From assembly GCA_945787715.1 (NCBI GenBank), contig CALZJE010000029.1, forward strand, positions 1 to 39,096: 39,096 nucleotides of DNA, given 5' to 3'. Shown piece by piece: positions 18,673 to 27,432 of this stretch (position 1 is its first letter; every line of letters starts with the position of its first letter). The notes beneath the pieces are model-generated. The model was not told the DNA's origin. It searched no databases and saw nothing but the letters and a program-made list of their open reading frames with translations. The position numbers and the translations under genes were made by a program. This DNA comes from an uncultured Ectothiorhodospiraceae bacterium (lineage in GTDB: Bacteria > Pseudomonadota > Gammaproteobacteria > S012-40).

Positions 18673-21516
18673 ATGACTGTATGTCGTCGTCCCAATTCGT
18701 TTCGGGGAATATTTTCCTGCTCATTGAGGCACACTTTTTTTATTTTTTTACTTGGGTTATTCGTAACTTCATGCGGAGGGGGAGGGGACTCAAAGACACC
18801 TCCTAATGATAACTCCAACAAGAAAGAATTTGTGATCAATTCAGATGGGCAAACTATTGAATATGTTTTGCCTGACAATGCACGTGTCAAGGCAACTTTG
18901 GAGATTCCTGCTGGTGCCGTTCCGGATGGAACGATCATTTCTATTAATCCTGCCGACAATTATCCGCCAAACTCGAAGGTGATTCCAGGCGCAGTATTTG
19001 ATTTTGGCCCGGATGGTCTAGTATTTGGCTCACCAGCTAAACTCACAATATGGTACGACCCTAGTGAAATGTCTACACCGGAAAGTCACTTGGGAATTTA
19101 CAAGATGACTGGGGATAAATGGGAAGAAATTGATAGTATCGTTGATACTAATAGTCACACAGTTACTGCCATGATTGGAGGCCTTAGTCTTGGCGCATTA
19201 GGCATAGAATCTGTACCACCTACTACAGTAGCTTCACCAGAAAACAGGAGCTTTAATTCAAATACTAATTTAGAGGTTACTCTGATATGCAGTGACCAGC
19301 CTGGCAGCGGATGTGATAAAACCTACTACACAATGGACGGAAGCGATCCGACAAGTTCTTCAAGCGTTTACTCCGGGAAGATATTAATAGAGAACGATAC
19401 CACCCTTAAATTTTTCTCAGTGGATACCATCGGTAACGTTGAGGCCATACAAACTGAAAGTTATGTCAGTATTCCTGTGTTCACGATTGGTGGCACAGTG
19501 AGCGGGCTTAATGGCACTCTGATACTGCAAAATGATAACGGAGATGATGTAACCGTTACGACCAATAGTTCTTTTACCTTTGCTACGAGCATTGCTGATG
19601 GGTCAGAGTATACAGTGACAATTCTCAGCAAACAGGCGCAACAAATATGTGATGTCTTCAACCATCAAGGTACAATCAACGGACAGAACGTGACGGATAT
19701 ATCAGTAGTCTGTTCAGACATACCAGCAGGGACATTCACAGTAGGTGGTGAGGTGAATGGCCTCAAAGGTACACTGGTTTTACAAAATAATGGTGGGGAT
19801 GATGAGATCCTTGTTACAAACGGCCCTTTTACCTTTAATACTTCTATTGACGAGAACGCACAATATGATATTACAATCTTGAGCAAGCCGGTTGATCGAG
19901 AATGCTCTGTTAGCAATGGCAGAGGTGTGATCAGTGGCCTAAATGTAACTGACGTCGCACTAAATTGTATTCCAATTTGGGCACATCCTGATGATATTAA
20001 CGATTATATCAATCCAAATGCTGGGGAAGAGGTTGAGAGTGTGCATAATTCTCCAAAGGTCGCAATGGATGATAACGGTAATATAATTGTTGTGTGGATT
20101 GGTGATTCCTGCTCAGAATCAAACTGTCGTCAGGTATATATGATCGAATATCGAAACGAAAGTTGGACACAGGTTGATAATCTATCTGACAACATCAGCC
20201 CAGACGGTTTCACTGCATCATCACCACAAGTTGCGATGAGTAACGACGGCACTGCAATTATCGTTTGGGAACAGTTAACCACTGCGCAATTCGGCAGCTG
20301 TGGTACTTTCGGCACTCAGTGTAGCCATATTTACATGAGCGAATACCGTAATGGCACGTGGAAACATCCTCAGGGTAATACTGACTATATAAATCAACCC
20401 GCCGATATTTCAGTTAACAGTGCTGCCCATGCTCCGCAGGTTGTGATGGACGATAGCGGTAACGCAATTATAGTCTGGTACCAGAAAAGGCCAGATGGCT
20501 GGGGGGTTTACAAGAGCGAATATCGTAGCGGAAGTTGGACACATCCGACCATAAATGAGTACATAAATCCCAAAATCTCTGGCAATAATGCCATAAATCC
20601 AAGTGTTGCAATGGATAATAATGGCAATGCCTTAATTGTTTGGCAGGCCAATGACTTGTCAACTACTTGCAGTGGAAGCAGCCCGTGTAATCGGCTGTAT
20701 ATTAGTGAATATCGAGACAGTAAATGGACGCATCCTGATGATGTGACCTCAGGCTATATAAATCCTGTCGGACAGTATTGCTCAGGAATTAGCTGTATGT
20801 TCGAGGTAGATATAGCGATGGATAATAATGACAATGCCATAATCGTATGGAAGCAACATCTGGGGAATGGCGATAGCGCAAATAATGGGGCAATTTTTAT
20901 GAGCGAATACCGCAATGGGAGCTGGACACACCCCTCAGCTTTAAATGACGCAATTAATCCTGGACTAATGTCCAACAAAGCGCGTTTTCCCCGGGTTGAC
21001 ATGAATGACAACGACAATGCGATTATAGTCTGGCAACAATATGACGGCACTCTTAACTGCAAAGAGAGGATATTTGGCTTGAATGGATATGAGGAGTTTG
21101 CTGTGCCATGCAATCAAACCTACATGAGCGAGACGAGTAGTGGTGGATGGATACACCCAAATGACCTGTCTGAACATATAAGCCCATCTGGCCAAATGGT
21201 GGATTTGATTTCATTTCCGGAAGTAGCAATAAGTAATAATGGAGATGCAGTTATAACTTGGGCTCAAGTGGATGGAAATACAAATTCCACTTGCGTGGAG
21301 GGCAGTGTGAATTTCTGCTCACATATTTTCATGAGCGAAAAGCGCGGAGGGAGCTGGATCCACCCTGAGGATCTTATGGATTATATTAGTCCGACCTATG
21401 AGCCAACGGGTAGCCGTCATCCACAAGTGGCAATTGATAGTAGTGGAAACACAATCATTGCCTGGGATCAGTATAAAGGTATTCAAACCAATATTTATAA
21501 GAGTGATTACAAGTAA
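18673..21516 (+). CDS. Multi-domain surface lipoprotein with eight propeller-like repeats
   Basis: About 947 residues from ATG 18673, preceded by AAGGTGG; a GTG nine bases upstream is less likely. Lipobox FVTSC is followed by a Gly-rich linker. Domains in order: a ZU5-like domain (~residues 45-180; LEIPAGAVPDGT, FDFGPDG), a chitobiase C-terminal-like domain (~185-265; TYYTMDGSDPTSSSS), two ~80-residue repeats beginning TIGG(T/E)V(S/N)GL(N/K)GTL, then eight ~60-75-residue repeats. Each of these last has W-x-H-P-x-x-(I/L), YI(N/S)P, a P-x-V-A-M-(D/S)-x-x-G-(N/D)-A-I-I-(V/T)-W strand and (Y/F)(M/I)SEYR. They look like blades of a beta-propeller. The protein is presumably outer-membrane anchored and exposed, perhaps binding glycans. 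No catalytic residues were recognised. Confidence 0.85.
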   Translation: MTVCRRPNSFRGIFSCSLRHTFFIFLLGLFVTSCGGGGDSKTPPNDNSNKKEFVINSDGQTIEYVLPDNARVKATLEIPAGAVPDGTIISINPADNYPPNSKVIPGAVFDFGPDGLVFGSPAKLTIWYDPSEMSTPESHLGIYKMTGDKWEEIDSIVDTNSHTVTAMIGGLSLGALGIESVPPTTVASPENRSFNSNTNLEVTLICSDQPGSGCDKTYYTMDGSDPTSSSSVYSGKILIENDTTLKFFSVDTIGNVEAIQTESYVSIPVFTIGGTVSGLNGTLILQNDNGDDVTVTTNSSFTFATSIADGSEYTVTILSKQAQQICDVFNHQGTINGQNVTDISVVCSDIPAGTFTVGGEVNGLKGTLVLQNNGGDDEILVTNGPFTFNTSIDENAQYDITILSKPVDRECSVSNGRGVISGLNVTDVALNCIPIWAHPDDINDYINPNAGEEVESVHNSPKVAMDDNGNIIVVWIGDSCSESNCRQVYMIEYRNESWTQVDNLSDNISPDGFTASSPQVAMSNDGTAIIVWEQLTTAQFGSCGTFGTQCSHIYMSEYRNGTWKHPQGNTDYINQPADISVNSAAHAPQVVMDDSGNAIIVWYQKRPDGWGVYKSEYRSGSWTHPTINEYINPKISGNNAINPSVAMDNNGNALIVWQANDLSTTCSGSSPCNRLYISEYRDSKWTHPDDVTSGYINPVGQYCSGISCMFEVDIAMDNNDNAIIVWKQHLGNGDSANNGAIFMSEYRNGSWTHPSALNDAINPGLMSNKARFPRVDMNDNDNAIIVWQQYDGTLNCKERIFGLNGYEEFAVPCNQTYMSETSSGGWIHPNDLSEHISPSGQMVDLISFPEVAISNNGDAVITWAQVDGNTNSTCVEGSVNFCSHIFMSEKRGGSWIHPEDLMDYISPTYEPTGSRHPQVAIDSSGNTIIAWDQYKGIQTNIYKSDYK

Positions 21517-21561
21517 AAGATAAGCCTGCAGGCAGATAAGCAACTTGACTCATGATCCCTC

Positions 21562-23892
21562 CTATTTGGTTAAGCTCGCGAACAGCATTGGTAGTTGTTC
21601 AGGCAGTTTATCCACGTTATCGACGACGGTATAGTTATTGGCGCCGAAGATTCGCTTCACATAACTATCGGCATCAGGATCCAGGGTGAGGCAATAAGAT
21701 AGAATCCCCTTGCTATACAGCTCTTCCACCGCTTTCTTGGTATCGTGACGCAGATGTTGCGGGTCTCGTTCGTCAATATCCGCTGGTTCACCATCGGTAA
21801 CAATCAACAACAGCTTGCGTCGTTCCGCTTGTTTAAGCAGATGATGGCCGGCATGACGCATAGCCGCCCCCATACGTGTAGATAAACCTCCCTGCATCCC
21901 CGCTAAACGTGACTTGGCTTCATCATCATAGTGCTGGTTAAAATCCTTGAACCGATAGTACTGCACATCGTGGCGACCATCCGAGGCAAAGCCATGAATA
22001 GCAAAAGGATCGCCAATGCCATTGATGGCGGTCGATACAAGAGTGGCCGCCTCACGGGTTAGCTCCAGTATCGTTTTTTCTGATCCGCCAATTTTTTCGT
22101 TGGTCGACTCTGAGAGATCCAACAAAACTACTACTGCCAGGTCACGAGTTTTAAGCACATTACGCATTGTTATGCGTGTATTTGGCTGTTCATCCATGCG
22201 GATGGAGATCATCGCATCGATAGCAGCATTGATATCGACTTCATCACCGTCTTCCATGTTGCGCTCACGCTGTACTCCCGATGGAGACAACAGATCGATG
22301 ATCTGTTTAATGCGATGTGCGATTGGGCGATGTTCGGTAAGAATTTTGTCGATATCCTCAGGATTACCCTTAGGTTGGCGACGCTCATAGATAGTAGCCC
22401 AGTCAGGACGATAAAGCTGAATATGGTAATCCCACTCCTGATAGTAAAAAGGTTCCGAGATGCGTTCCTTGCGCCACATTTCATTACAGCTTACGCCCTC
22501 ATCCTCGTGAAGATACTTTTCAGTAGCACAGGTCCATATCTCTGGTGTGTCATCTCCGGCTAGTTTACAATCCACTTCGTTAGCCATCTCCATGACACTT
22601 ACTGTTTTGTGTACTTGATGTTGCGATGCAGCTACGTACTCGTTCATAGTATCGAAAGTAAATTCTTCAAATTCCCAAACGAAACGGTTGTCATCACGAT
22701 AGGGTATACGAATGCGTTCTAGTAATTGTAAGCTGGGCACTTCCTTGCGAGAAGAGAAGAGATTAAACAGCTCTAGACCCATATGCCAGGAGAACTGATT
22801 ATTGTCTTGCTCGGTCTCGATTTTGTCATGGAACTGTTCAGTAAAAGCATTCAGCTCTGCATCATCACTGTTGACATTACTGTCCAGCAGCATAAGTGCT
22901 AAATGTTCCAGTGCATGCATTGTAGGGTGTTCTACCTCAGCCTCAGTCTTAATAGAGAGAAGTGACGCCCACAATTTTTTTAGGCCGGGGAAAACAGAGA
23001 CTGCTCTGTATTCAACACGTGCATCTTCCAGGTAGCCGATAAAGAATAGCTGTACTGGGCTTAATTGCTCAACTGAGATATTTGAATTGGTATAACAAAG
23101 ATGTGCTGCCATGTGCGCTGCTGTAGCACGATATAACTCCAAACCTGTGATCTCTCCCACATCATCCAACGCATCGGGCATGTGCATAATATGTGAGTCG
23201 ATATAAGGTCTGAAATCGGTGTAGTCAGCGCCGGTTGGGCGTAGAAAGAAATCTCGTCCCCACAAGGCTCGCAGGTAAAAATTGAGCTTGCGCTGAGTAT
23301 CAATAAACAGCGTACCACGACGCTCTTTTTGAAGCATTGCCCGGCTGTCCTGCGATTCTAGATTAAAGTACTTGGTCAGGTTGCTAAAGTCACGTCGATA
23401 GGCTTGCGCACCAAAATTGGCCCAGCGACGCAGACCATTTAGTGTCAGCTTGGATAAAAGCTCATCAATTTGATTTAACATTGGCTTCACACCATGCGCA
23501 GCCGTACTGGATAGTTGATGTATCATCGTCAAATAACCACGCAATAACTCGGCATCACCTAAACGGCGTGCAGCAGTGGGCAAACGACTAAACATCAGCG
23601 AGATCACTTCGCCTGAGGCCGTAGACGACAACTTCATCGCCGCAGTAATCACATCATTAATGATATCCTCGCCACACTCCTTCACAACCAGTGGCATCTC
23701 CTCTAGGTAGGAAATCACCAGGTCATTGCCACGCCCCAAGCTGCAGAGGCCTTTGGCACCATCCAAATAATCTTGTAGGCCAGCCGGAGACATAACTCGG
23801 GCTGCTTCTTGGAAGCTCCTCCCCAGCACATCACGCACCTCAGGTGCGATCTCTGCTAGATGCTCTTCGTAATCTTCGAGTTTGATCGACAT
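21562..23892 (-). CDS. CbbO/NorD-type VWA protein, partner of a MoxR ATPase
   Basis: 776 residues. The C-terminal ~190 residues are a von Willebrand factor A domain with a complete metal-ion site: DLSES at 592-596, the Thr at ~672 (GGLSTRMG) and TDGEPAD at ~700. The N-terminal ~580 residues are helical, without membrane segments, as in the CbbO and NorD families; the length fits CbbO better than NorD. The AAA+ gene upstream (24034-24855) runs in the same direction with 141 bases between. Such pairs act as motor plus adaptor remodelling a metalloenzyme: CbbQO reactivates RuBisCO and NorQD helps nitric oxide reductase. Neither target is encoded here, so the substrate is unknown. Confidence 0.85.
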   Translation of the reverse strand: MSIKLEDYEEHLAEIAPEVRDVLGRSFQEAARVMSPAGLQDYLDGAKGLCSLGRGNDLVISYLEEMPLVVKECGEDIINDVITAAMKLSSTASGEVISLMFSRLPTAARRLGDAELLRGYLTMIHQLSSTAAHGVKPMLNQIDELLSKLTLNGLRRWANFGAQAYRRDFSNLTKYFNLESQDSRAMLQKERRGTLFIDTQRKLNFYLRALWGRDFFLRPTGADYTDFRPYIDSHIMHMPDALDDVGEITGLELYRATAAHMAAHLCYTNSNISVEQLSPVQLFFIGYLEDARVEYRAVSVFPGLKKLWASLLSIKTEAEVEHPTMHALEHLALMLLDSNVNSDDAELNAFTEQFHDKIETEQDNNQFSWHMGLELFNLFSSRKEVPSLQLLERIRIPYRDDNRFVWEFEEFTFDTMNEYVAASQHQVHKTVSVMEMANEVDCKLAGDDTPEIWTCATEKYLHEDEGVSCNEMWRKERISEPFYYQEWDYHIQLYRPDWATIYERRQPKGNPEDIDKILTEHRPIAHRIKQIIDLLSPSGVQRERNMEDGDEVDINAAIDAMISIRMDEQPNTRITMRNVLKTRDLAVVVLLDLSESTNEKIGGSEKTILELTREAATLVSTAINGIGDPFAIHGFASDGRHDVQYYRFKDFNQHYDDEAKSRLAGMQGGLSTRMGAAMRHAGHHLLKQAERRKLLLIVTDGEPADIDERDPQHLRHDTKKAVEELYSKGILSYCLTLDPDADSYVKRIFGANNYTVVDNVDKLPEQLPMLFASLTK

Positions 23893-24033
23893 AATAAAAT
23901 TTCGTTAGTCAACGTAGTGAGCGCAAAGGCAAAGCTCGCAAAGGGTTGATATAGCCGTTAAAAAAACCTTTGTGTTCATTGTATCCTGGCGTTCTCTACG
24001 CTACTTAACGCCTCGTTTTATTAACAAAAGGAT

Positions 24034-24855
24034 TTAGCTAAAGAATGTTTGTACCGCAGCATTTAGGGTGTCGCGTATATCCGGATCATCTGTCAGTGGC
24101 GTGACCATTGTCATGCTACAAGCAGCAACAGGAGCAACACCTTTGGCAATTAACTGTCCGGCATAAACCAGCAGACGGGTTGATATTCCTTCATCCAGGC
24201 CATGCCCTTTAAGGTTGCGGGCGCGGTGGCCTATTTGTACAAGCTTGCCGGCAGTGGTTTCATCAACACCGGATTCTTTGGTAATGATCTCAGTTTCAAT
24301 CTTCGCGTTTGGATAGTCGAAATCCAGGCCACCAAAACGTTGCTTGGTAGATTGTTTTAAATCTTTCATTAAACTTTGGTAACCTGGGTTATAAGAGATC
24401 ACCAATTGGAAATCGGGATGTGCTTCCACCAATTCGCCCTTCTTATCGAGAGGCAGGGCACGTCGATGATCAGTGAGGGGATGGATAACAACAGTTGTAT
24501 CCTGGCGAGCTTCTACCACTTCGTCTAAGTAACAAATCGCACCAATACGTGCAGCAGTGGTTAAGGGGCCATCTTGCCATTTTGTGCCATCTTTATCTAA
24601 TAGGAAGCGACCCACCAAATCTGAGGCAGTCATATCTTCATTACAGGCGATGGTAATCAATGGCTTGCCCAAGTTCCAGGCCATATATTCGACAAAGCGG
24701 GATTTACCACAGCCAGTTGGGCCTTTCAGTATCATCGGCATGCGTGCATTGTAGGCAGCTTCATAAAGTGTAATTTCATCGCCTACTGCTTCGTAGTACG
24801 GCTCAGACTTCACTATATACTGTTTCGAATCTACAGTGGTTTTATTCTCAGACAT
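24034..24855 (-). CDS. CbbQ/NorQ-type MoxR AAA+ ATPase
   Basis: 273 residues, normal for CbbQ/NorQ. Walker A GPTGCGKS at 45-52, Walker B ICYLDE at ~107-112, sensor 1 in [11 protein letters not shown] and the typical [12 protein letters not shown] and [16 protein letters not shown] segments are all present. The closing [21 protein letters not shown] is a CbbQ/NorQ hallmark. The hexameric ATPase works with the VWA partner encoded just downstream. The sequence alone does not separate CbbQ (RuBisCO activase) from NorQ or from orphan members, so I leave the symbol empty. No Shine-Dalgarno stands out; TAAGGTGTG precedes the ATG. Three 13-bp direct repeats lie 17-55 bases upstream. Confidence 0.93.
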   Translation of the reverse strand: MSENKTTVDSKQYIVKSEPYYEAVGDEITLYEAAYNARMPMILKGPTGCGKSRFVEYMAWNLGKPLITIACNEDMTASDLVGRFLLDKDGTKWQDGPLTTAARIGAICYLDEVVEARQDTTVVIHPLTDHRRALPLDKKGELVEAHPDFQLVISYNPGYQSLMKDLKQSTKQRFGGLDFDYPNAKIETEIITKESGVDETTAGKLVQIGHRARNLKGHGLDEGISTRLLVYAGQLIAKGVAPVAACSMTMVTPLTDDPDIRDTLNAAVQTFFS

Positions 24856-24871
24856 AACACACCTTAATAAC

Positions 24872-24910
24872 TTTCTGGATTACTTTTCTGAATTACTTTT
24901 CTGAATTACT
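24872..24910. repeat. Three tandem 13-bp repeats upstream of the MoxR gene
   Basis: TTTCTGGATTACT, TTTCTGAATTACT and TTTCTGAATTACT follow one another without a gap. They lie just upstream of the ATPase start (minus strand), in its leader or promoter. They could be iterated regulator sites or simple slippage products. Confidence 0.6.
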
Positions 24911-25299
24911 CGAACAATATCGGGCAGGGGCTTCTGTTCTTTGGCTTTACCCCTCCCCCCGCAGCTGTTTTAATACAGACTTACCGCGGTAGATTAGCAT
25001 ATAACTACCTGCAGACTATGCAAAATTGTCAAAATCTCACAGACGTACATGGTTGTCATGGTTAGCTTTGTGACAAGCTTTTACTTCAGCGAAGATTACA
25101 TCTACCCTAGTTTCACCAAACATAGGTAGTTTCCAAATGTACTAGGGATTACTGACAGCGTTTGCTGATTCAGTATGTTCGATACCTAGGTTTCAGTCTT
25201 TGCCAATTATGTACTTTTTGGTGTTTTTCTAAAAATTAAGAACGTTTCTTGCATTTTATGGCGTATAAAGAATTAATTAATACATCCAGAGAGGGATGA
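24911..25299. other. Intergenic region between divergent MoxR and OMP genes
   Basis: About 390 bases, 444 between the two start codons. It should contain both promoters. A C-rich run is at ~24951-24960. An imperfect inverted pair, AAACATAGGTA near 25118 and TACCTAGGTTT near 25184, is separated by about 55 bases. No ORF is convincing. Confidence 0.45.
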
Positions 25300-25770
25300 A
25301 TGCCATTTCGTTTAAATATTATGTTTTACCAATTAATCCTAGTTTTAATCCTGATTTTTTTCAGTGTCCTGGTAAATGCCAAGGAACGATGGGTTGGTTT
25401 ATATGCCAGTAACAACTCTGGCATCAGCTACAAAGATTGGCAAAGCCATTGGAATGCATATGATTATGGTATTGGTTGGTCTTTAGATAAAGACGCAGCA
25501 ATATACGCGAAAGTTGATTATCTGACCCACGATTATAATCTTGTCGAAGTACCGAAAGGCAAGTTGCCAATCTATTATGGAATTGGTGCCGGAATTGAGT
25601 TTGGCTCAGATGTTACAGCAGGATTTCGTATACCTGTAGGGGTAAATTATCTATTTAAAAAAATTCCTTACGATATTTTTGTGGAGGTCGTGCCGATGTT
25701 ACATATTTACCCGAGCACCGTCGTTGCAATTAGCGGTGCTGTTGGGATTCGTTATCATTTTAAATATTAG
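25300..25770 (+). CDS. Small outer-membrane beta-barrel protein
   Basis: 156 residues. The ATG at 25300 follows GAGGG four bases upstream; a later ATG at 25324 would trim eight residues. A signal peptide has its hydrophobic core at ~residues 12-25 and a probable cleavage after VNA. The mature ~130 residues alternate polar and hydrophobic residues (AIYAKVDYL, GIGAGIEFG, AGFRIPVGV) and end in RYHFKY with a terminal aromatic, the recognition signal for outer-membrane barrel insertion. The size fits an eight-stranded barrel such as OmpA/OmpX- or PagL-like proteins. No enzyme motif was seen. It is convergent with the LVIVD-like lipoprotein. Confidence 0.75.
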   Translation: MPFRLNIMFYQLILVLILIFFSVLVNAKERWVGLYASNNSGISYKDWQSHWNAYDYGIGWSLDKDAAIYAKVDYLTHDYNLVEVPKGKLPIYYGIGAGIEFGSDVTAGFRIPVGVNYLFKKIPYDIFVEVVPMLHIYPSTVVAISGAVGIRYHFKY

Positions 25771-25844
25771 TGAAACTTATCGGTTAATGAACTGGCCTTC
25801 CCCCCCCAAAAAAATCTACTAACAAAGATCTTTGCCAATATTGG

Positions 25845-27077
25845 CTATTCCTCTTCCTTATCATCATCGTCCGTTTTGTCTGTCGTCAGCACTACTTTGA
25901 GTATTTTAAGTCCACCTGTTCCACTGGCAACAAATAGTATATTGTTACGGAATAAAATATGATTGACAGATTGTTGGTCTCCAAACTGTAGCTTGCCAAG
26001 CAAGGTAAGGTTTTCGACTTCGCAGCTGTTGTTACTAAAGCTGGTATCGGCGAGGGCTATATACGCGCCAGCTTCACCGTTAGACATAGCTAGGACGGTT
26101 TTATAGGCAGTTGCTGAGTTAGTCACCGTTTTACTTGTATCCAAACCGTCTACAACAGGGATGTCGATGTTATCTAAAACCTCTCCAGTAGACATGCAAA
26201 CGATTTGTGTACCCCCATCGCCAAGTGCAAGAATTGCTTTACCTTTCTTTACTTCAACAGTCGATTTTGATTCAGAAATAGTTGCACCATTTAAAGGAAA
26301 ATCATTTTGAAGTGCCCCAGATATTATATCAAATGTAATGATTCCTGCATCAGTGCCATAAACAACAGCGATTCCATCGTTATCTACATCAACACCTCTA
26401 GCATCATCTACGACATGATAACTGAAGAGAGATAGATCGGATTTATTAAGAATAGATATCCCGGCATTATCGCCGGAAGTTGCATACACAAAATTACCGG
26501 AGACATCGACATCAGTGCCTGCAAAACCTGGAAGATCAATAGTTGTTATGTCATCTGTTAATTTTCCCGCGCTAATTTTCATTTTTGCAAGCATCGCATG
26601 CAATTCATTAGAAGCACCTGCAAAATAGAGATCACTACCATGTACAGTAATACCGTTTACATCTGTATCTTTCAGTATCACACTTGATATGAGTTCTGGA
26701 TTATCTGCTTTTGTGATATTGAATACCTCTATTGCACCCAACATTTTTTCGCCAGCAATATTATAAGAAACGTATGCCTTATTTCCTTTGATAATGACTT
26801 CTGTCGCTTGAAGCGTGGTTCCCTCATAGGATGGTGGTGTAACTTCAGCAATTAAAGTGAGTAAGGCATCCTCTTTCTTTGGAGCTTGCGTAGGCTTGTT
26901 TTTATTTGTGTTATCGACTATTTCAATTATTTTATTGGTATATGTTACTCGCGATGCAAGTATTTCTGAGTCATTTTCTATAACAATATTTTTGCTGGAT
27001 TCATTGGTAATACAAGATGCGAGGGTAAGTAAACTTGTGAGCGAGATATAAAACAATGTTGTTCTTTTGCTAAACAT
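25845..27077 (-). CDS. Lipoprotein with LVIVD-like beta-propeller
   Basis: 410 residues from ATG 27077 (an upstream TTG at 27089 is less likely; GGTG precedes the ATG). A lipobox TLASC marks a lipoprotein, Cys at ~residue 22. After an Asn/Lys/Thr-rich linker the protein shows about seven short repeats of the kind V-x-V-x-G-x-x-(A/V)-Y-(V/A)-(T/A/S), e.g. VIIKGNKAYVSY, ITVHGSDLYFAG, VDVSGNFVYATSG, ILFRNNILFVASG. This is the LVIVD-type propeller pattern seen in periplasmic or surface proteins. It ends in an acidic tail (TDKTDDDDKEEE). No active site is visible; binding or scaffolding is likely. Confidence 0.75.
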   Translation of the reverse strand: MFSKRTTLFYISLTSLLTLASCITNESSKNIVIENDSEILASRVTYTNKIIEIVDNTNKNKPTQAPKKEDALLTLIAEVTPPSYEGTTLQATEVIIKGNKAYVSYNIAGEKMLGAIEVFNITKADNPELISSVILKDTDVNGITVHGSDLYFAGASNELHAMLAKMKISAGKLTDDITTIDLPGFAGTDVDVSGNFVYATSGDNAGISILNKSDLSLFSYHVVDDARGVDVDNDGIAVVYGTDAGIITFDIISGALQNDFPLNGATISESKSTVEVKKGKAILALGDGGTQIVCMSTGEVLDNIDIPVVDGLDTSKTVTNSATAYKTVLAMSNGEAGAYIALADTSFSNNSCEVENLTLLGKLQFGDQQSVNHILFRNNILFVASGTGGLKILKVVLTTDKTDDDDKEEE

Positions 27078-27432
27078 ACTAATCACCAATAAATGTAGTG
27101 TAAATGAGGTAGCGATAATCTATTTGAATCAATACTTCCCTATCGGCTACATCAAACGGACTTTAAACGTGTTCCCAGTTAATACTGAGAACTATCCAAC
27201 TTTGTTTGCTCATGATTTATCTCGATATTTCAAGATAGCAGCTAATAACTCCTAGACTGATAAATGTCAATTTATGTTAAATTTCGTGGCTTAACTTGAT
27301 GACATGATTTCTTGTTTCAACTAAAGGCATTTTCGCTAATATCCGCTATTGTGTTAGGTGAAATGGACTGAGTTCATGCACCTAAACACTCCCAGTAGAT
27401 AAGAATGAAATATAGAGCGGATGTGAAATGTA
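27078..27432. other. Intergenic region between divergent lipoprotein and YaiO-like genes
   Basis: 355 bases. It should hold both promoters. A 62-codon plus-strand ORF overlapping the lipoprotein start has no supporting features. Nothing else stands out. Confidence 0.5.

Noticed and set aside
21562-24855. Naming the pair norD/norQ or cbbO/cbbQ
   Set aside because: Sequence motifs fit both families and no target enzyme is in the window, so a firm symbol is not justified.
24872-24910. CRISPR array
   Set aside because: The repeats are 13 bp and tandem without spacers.
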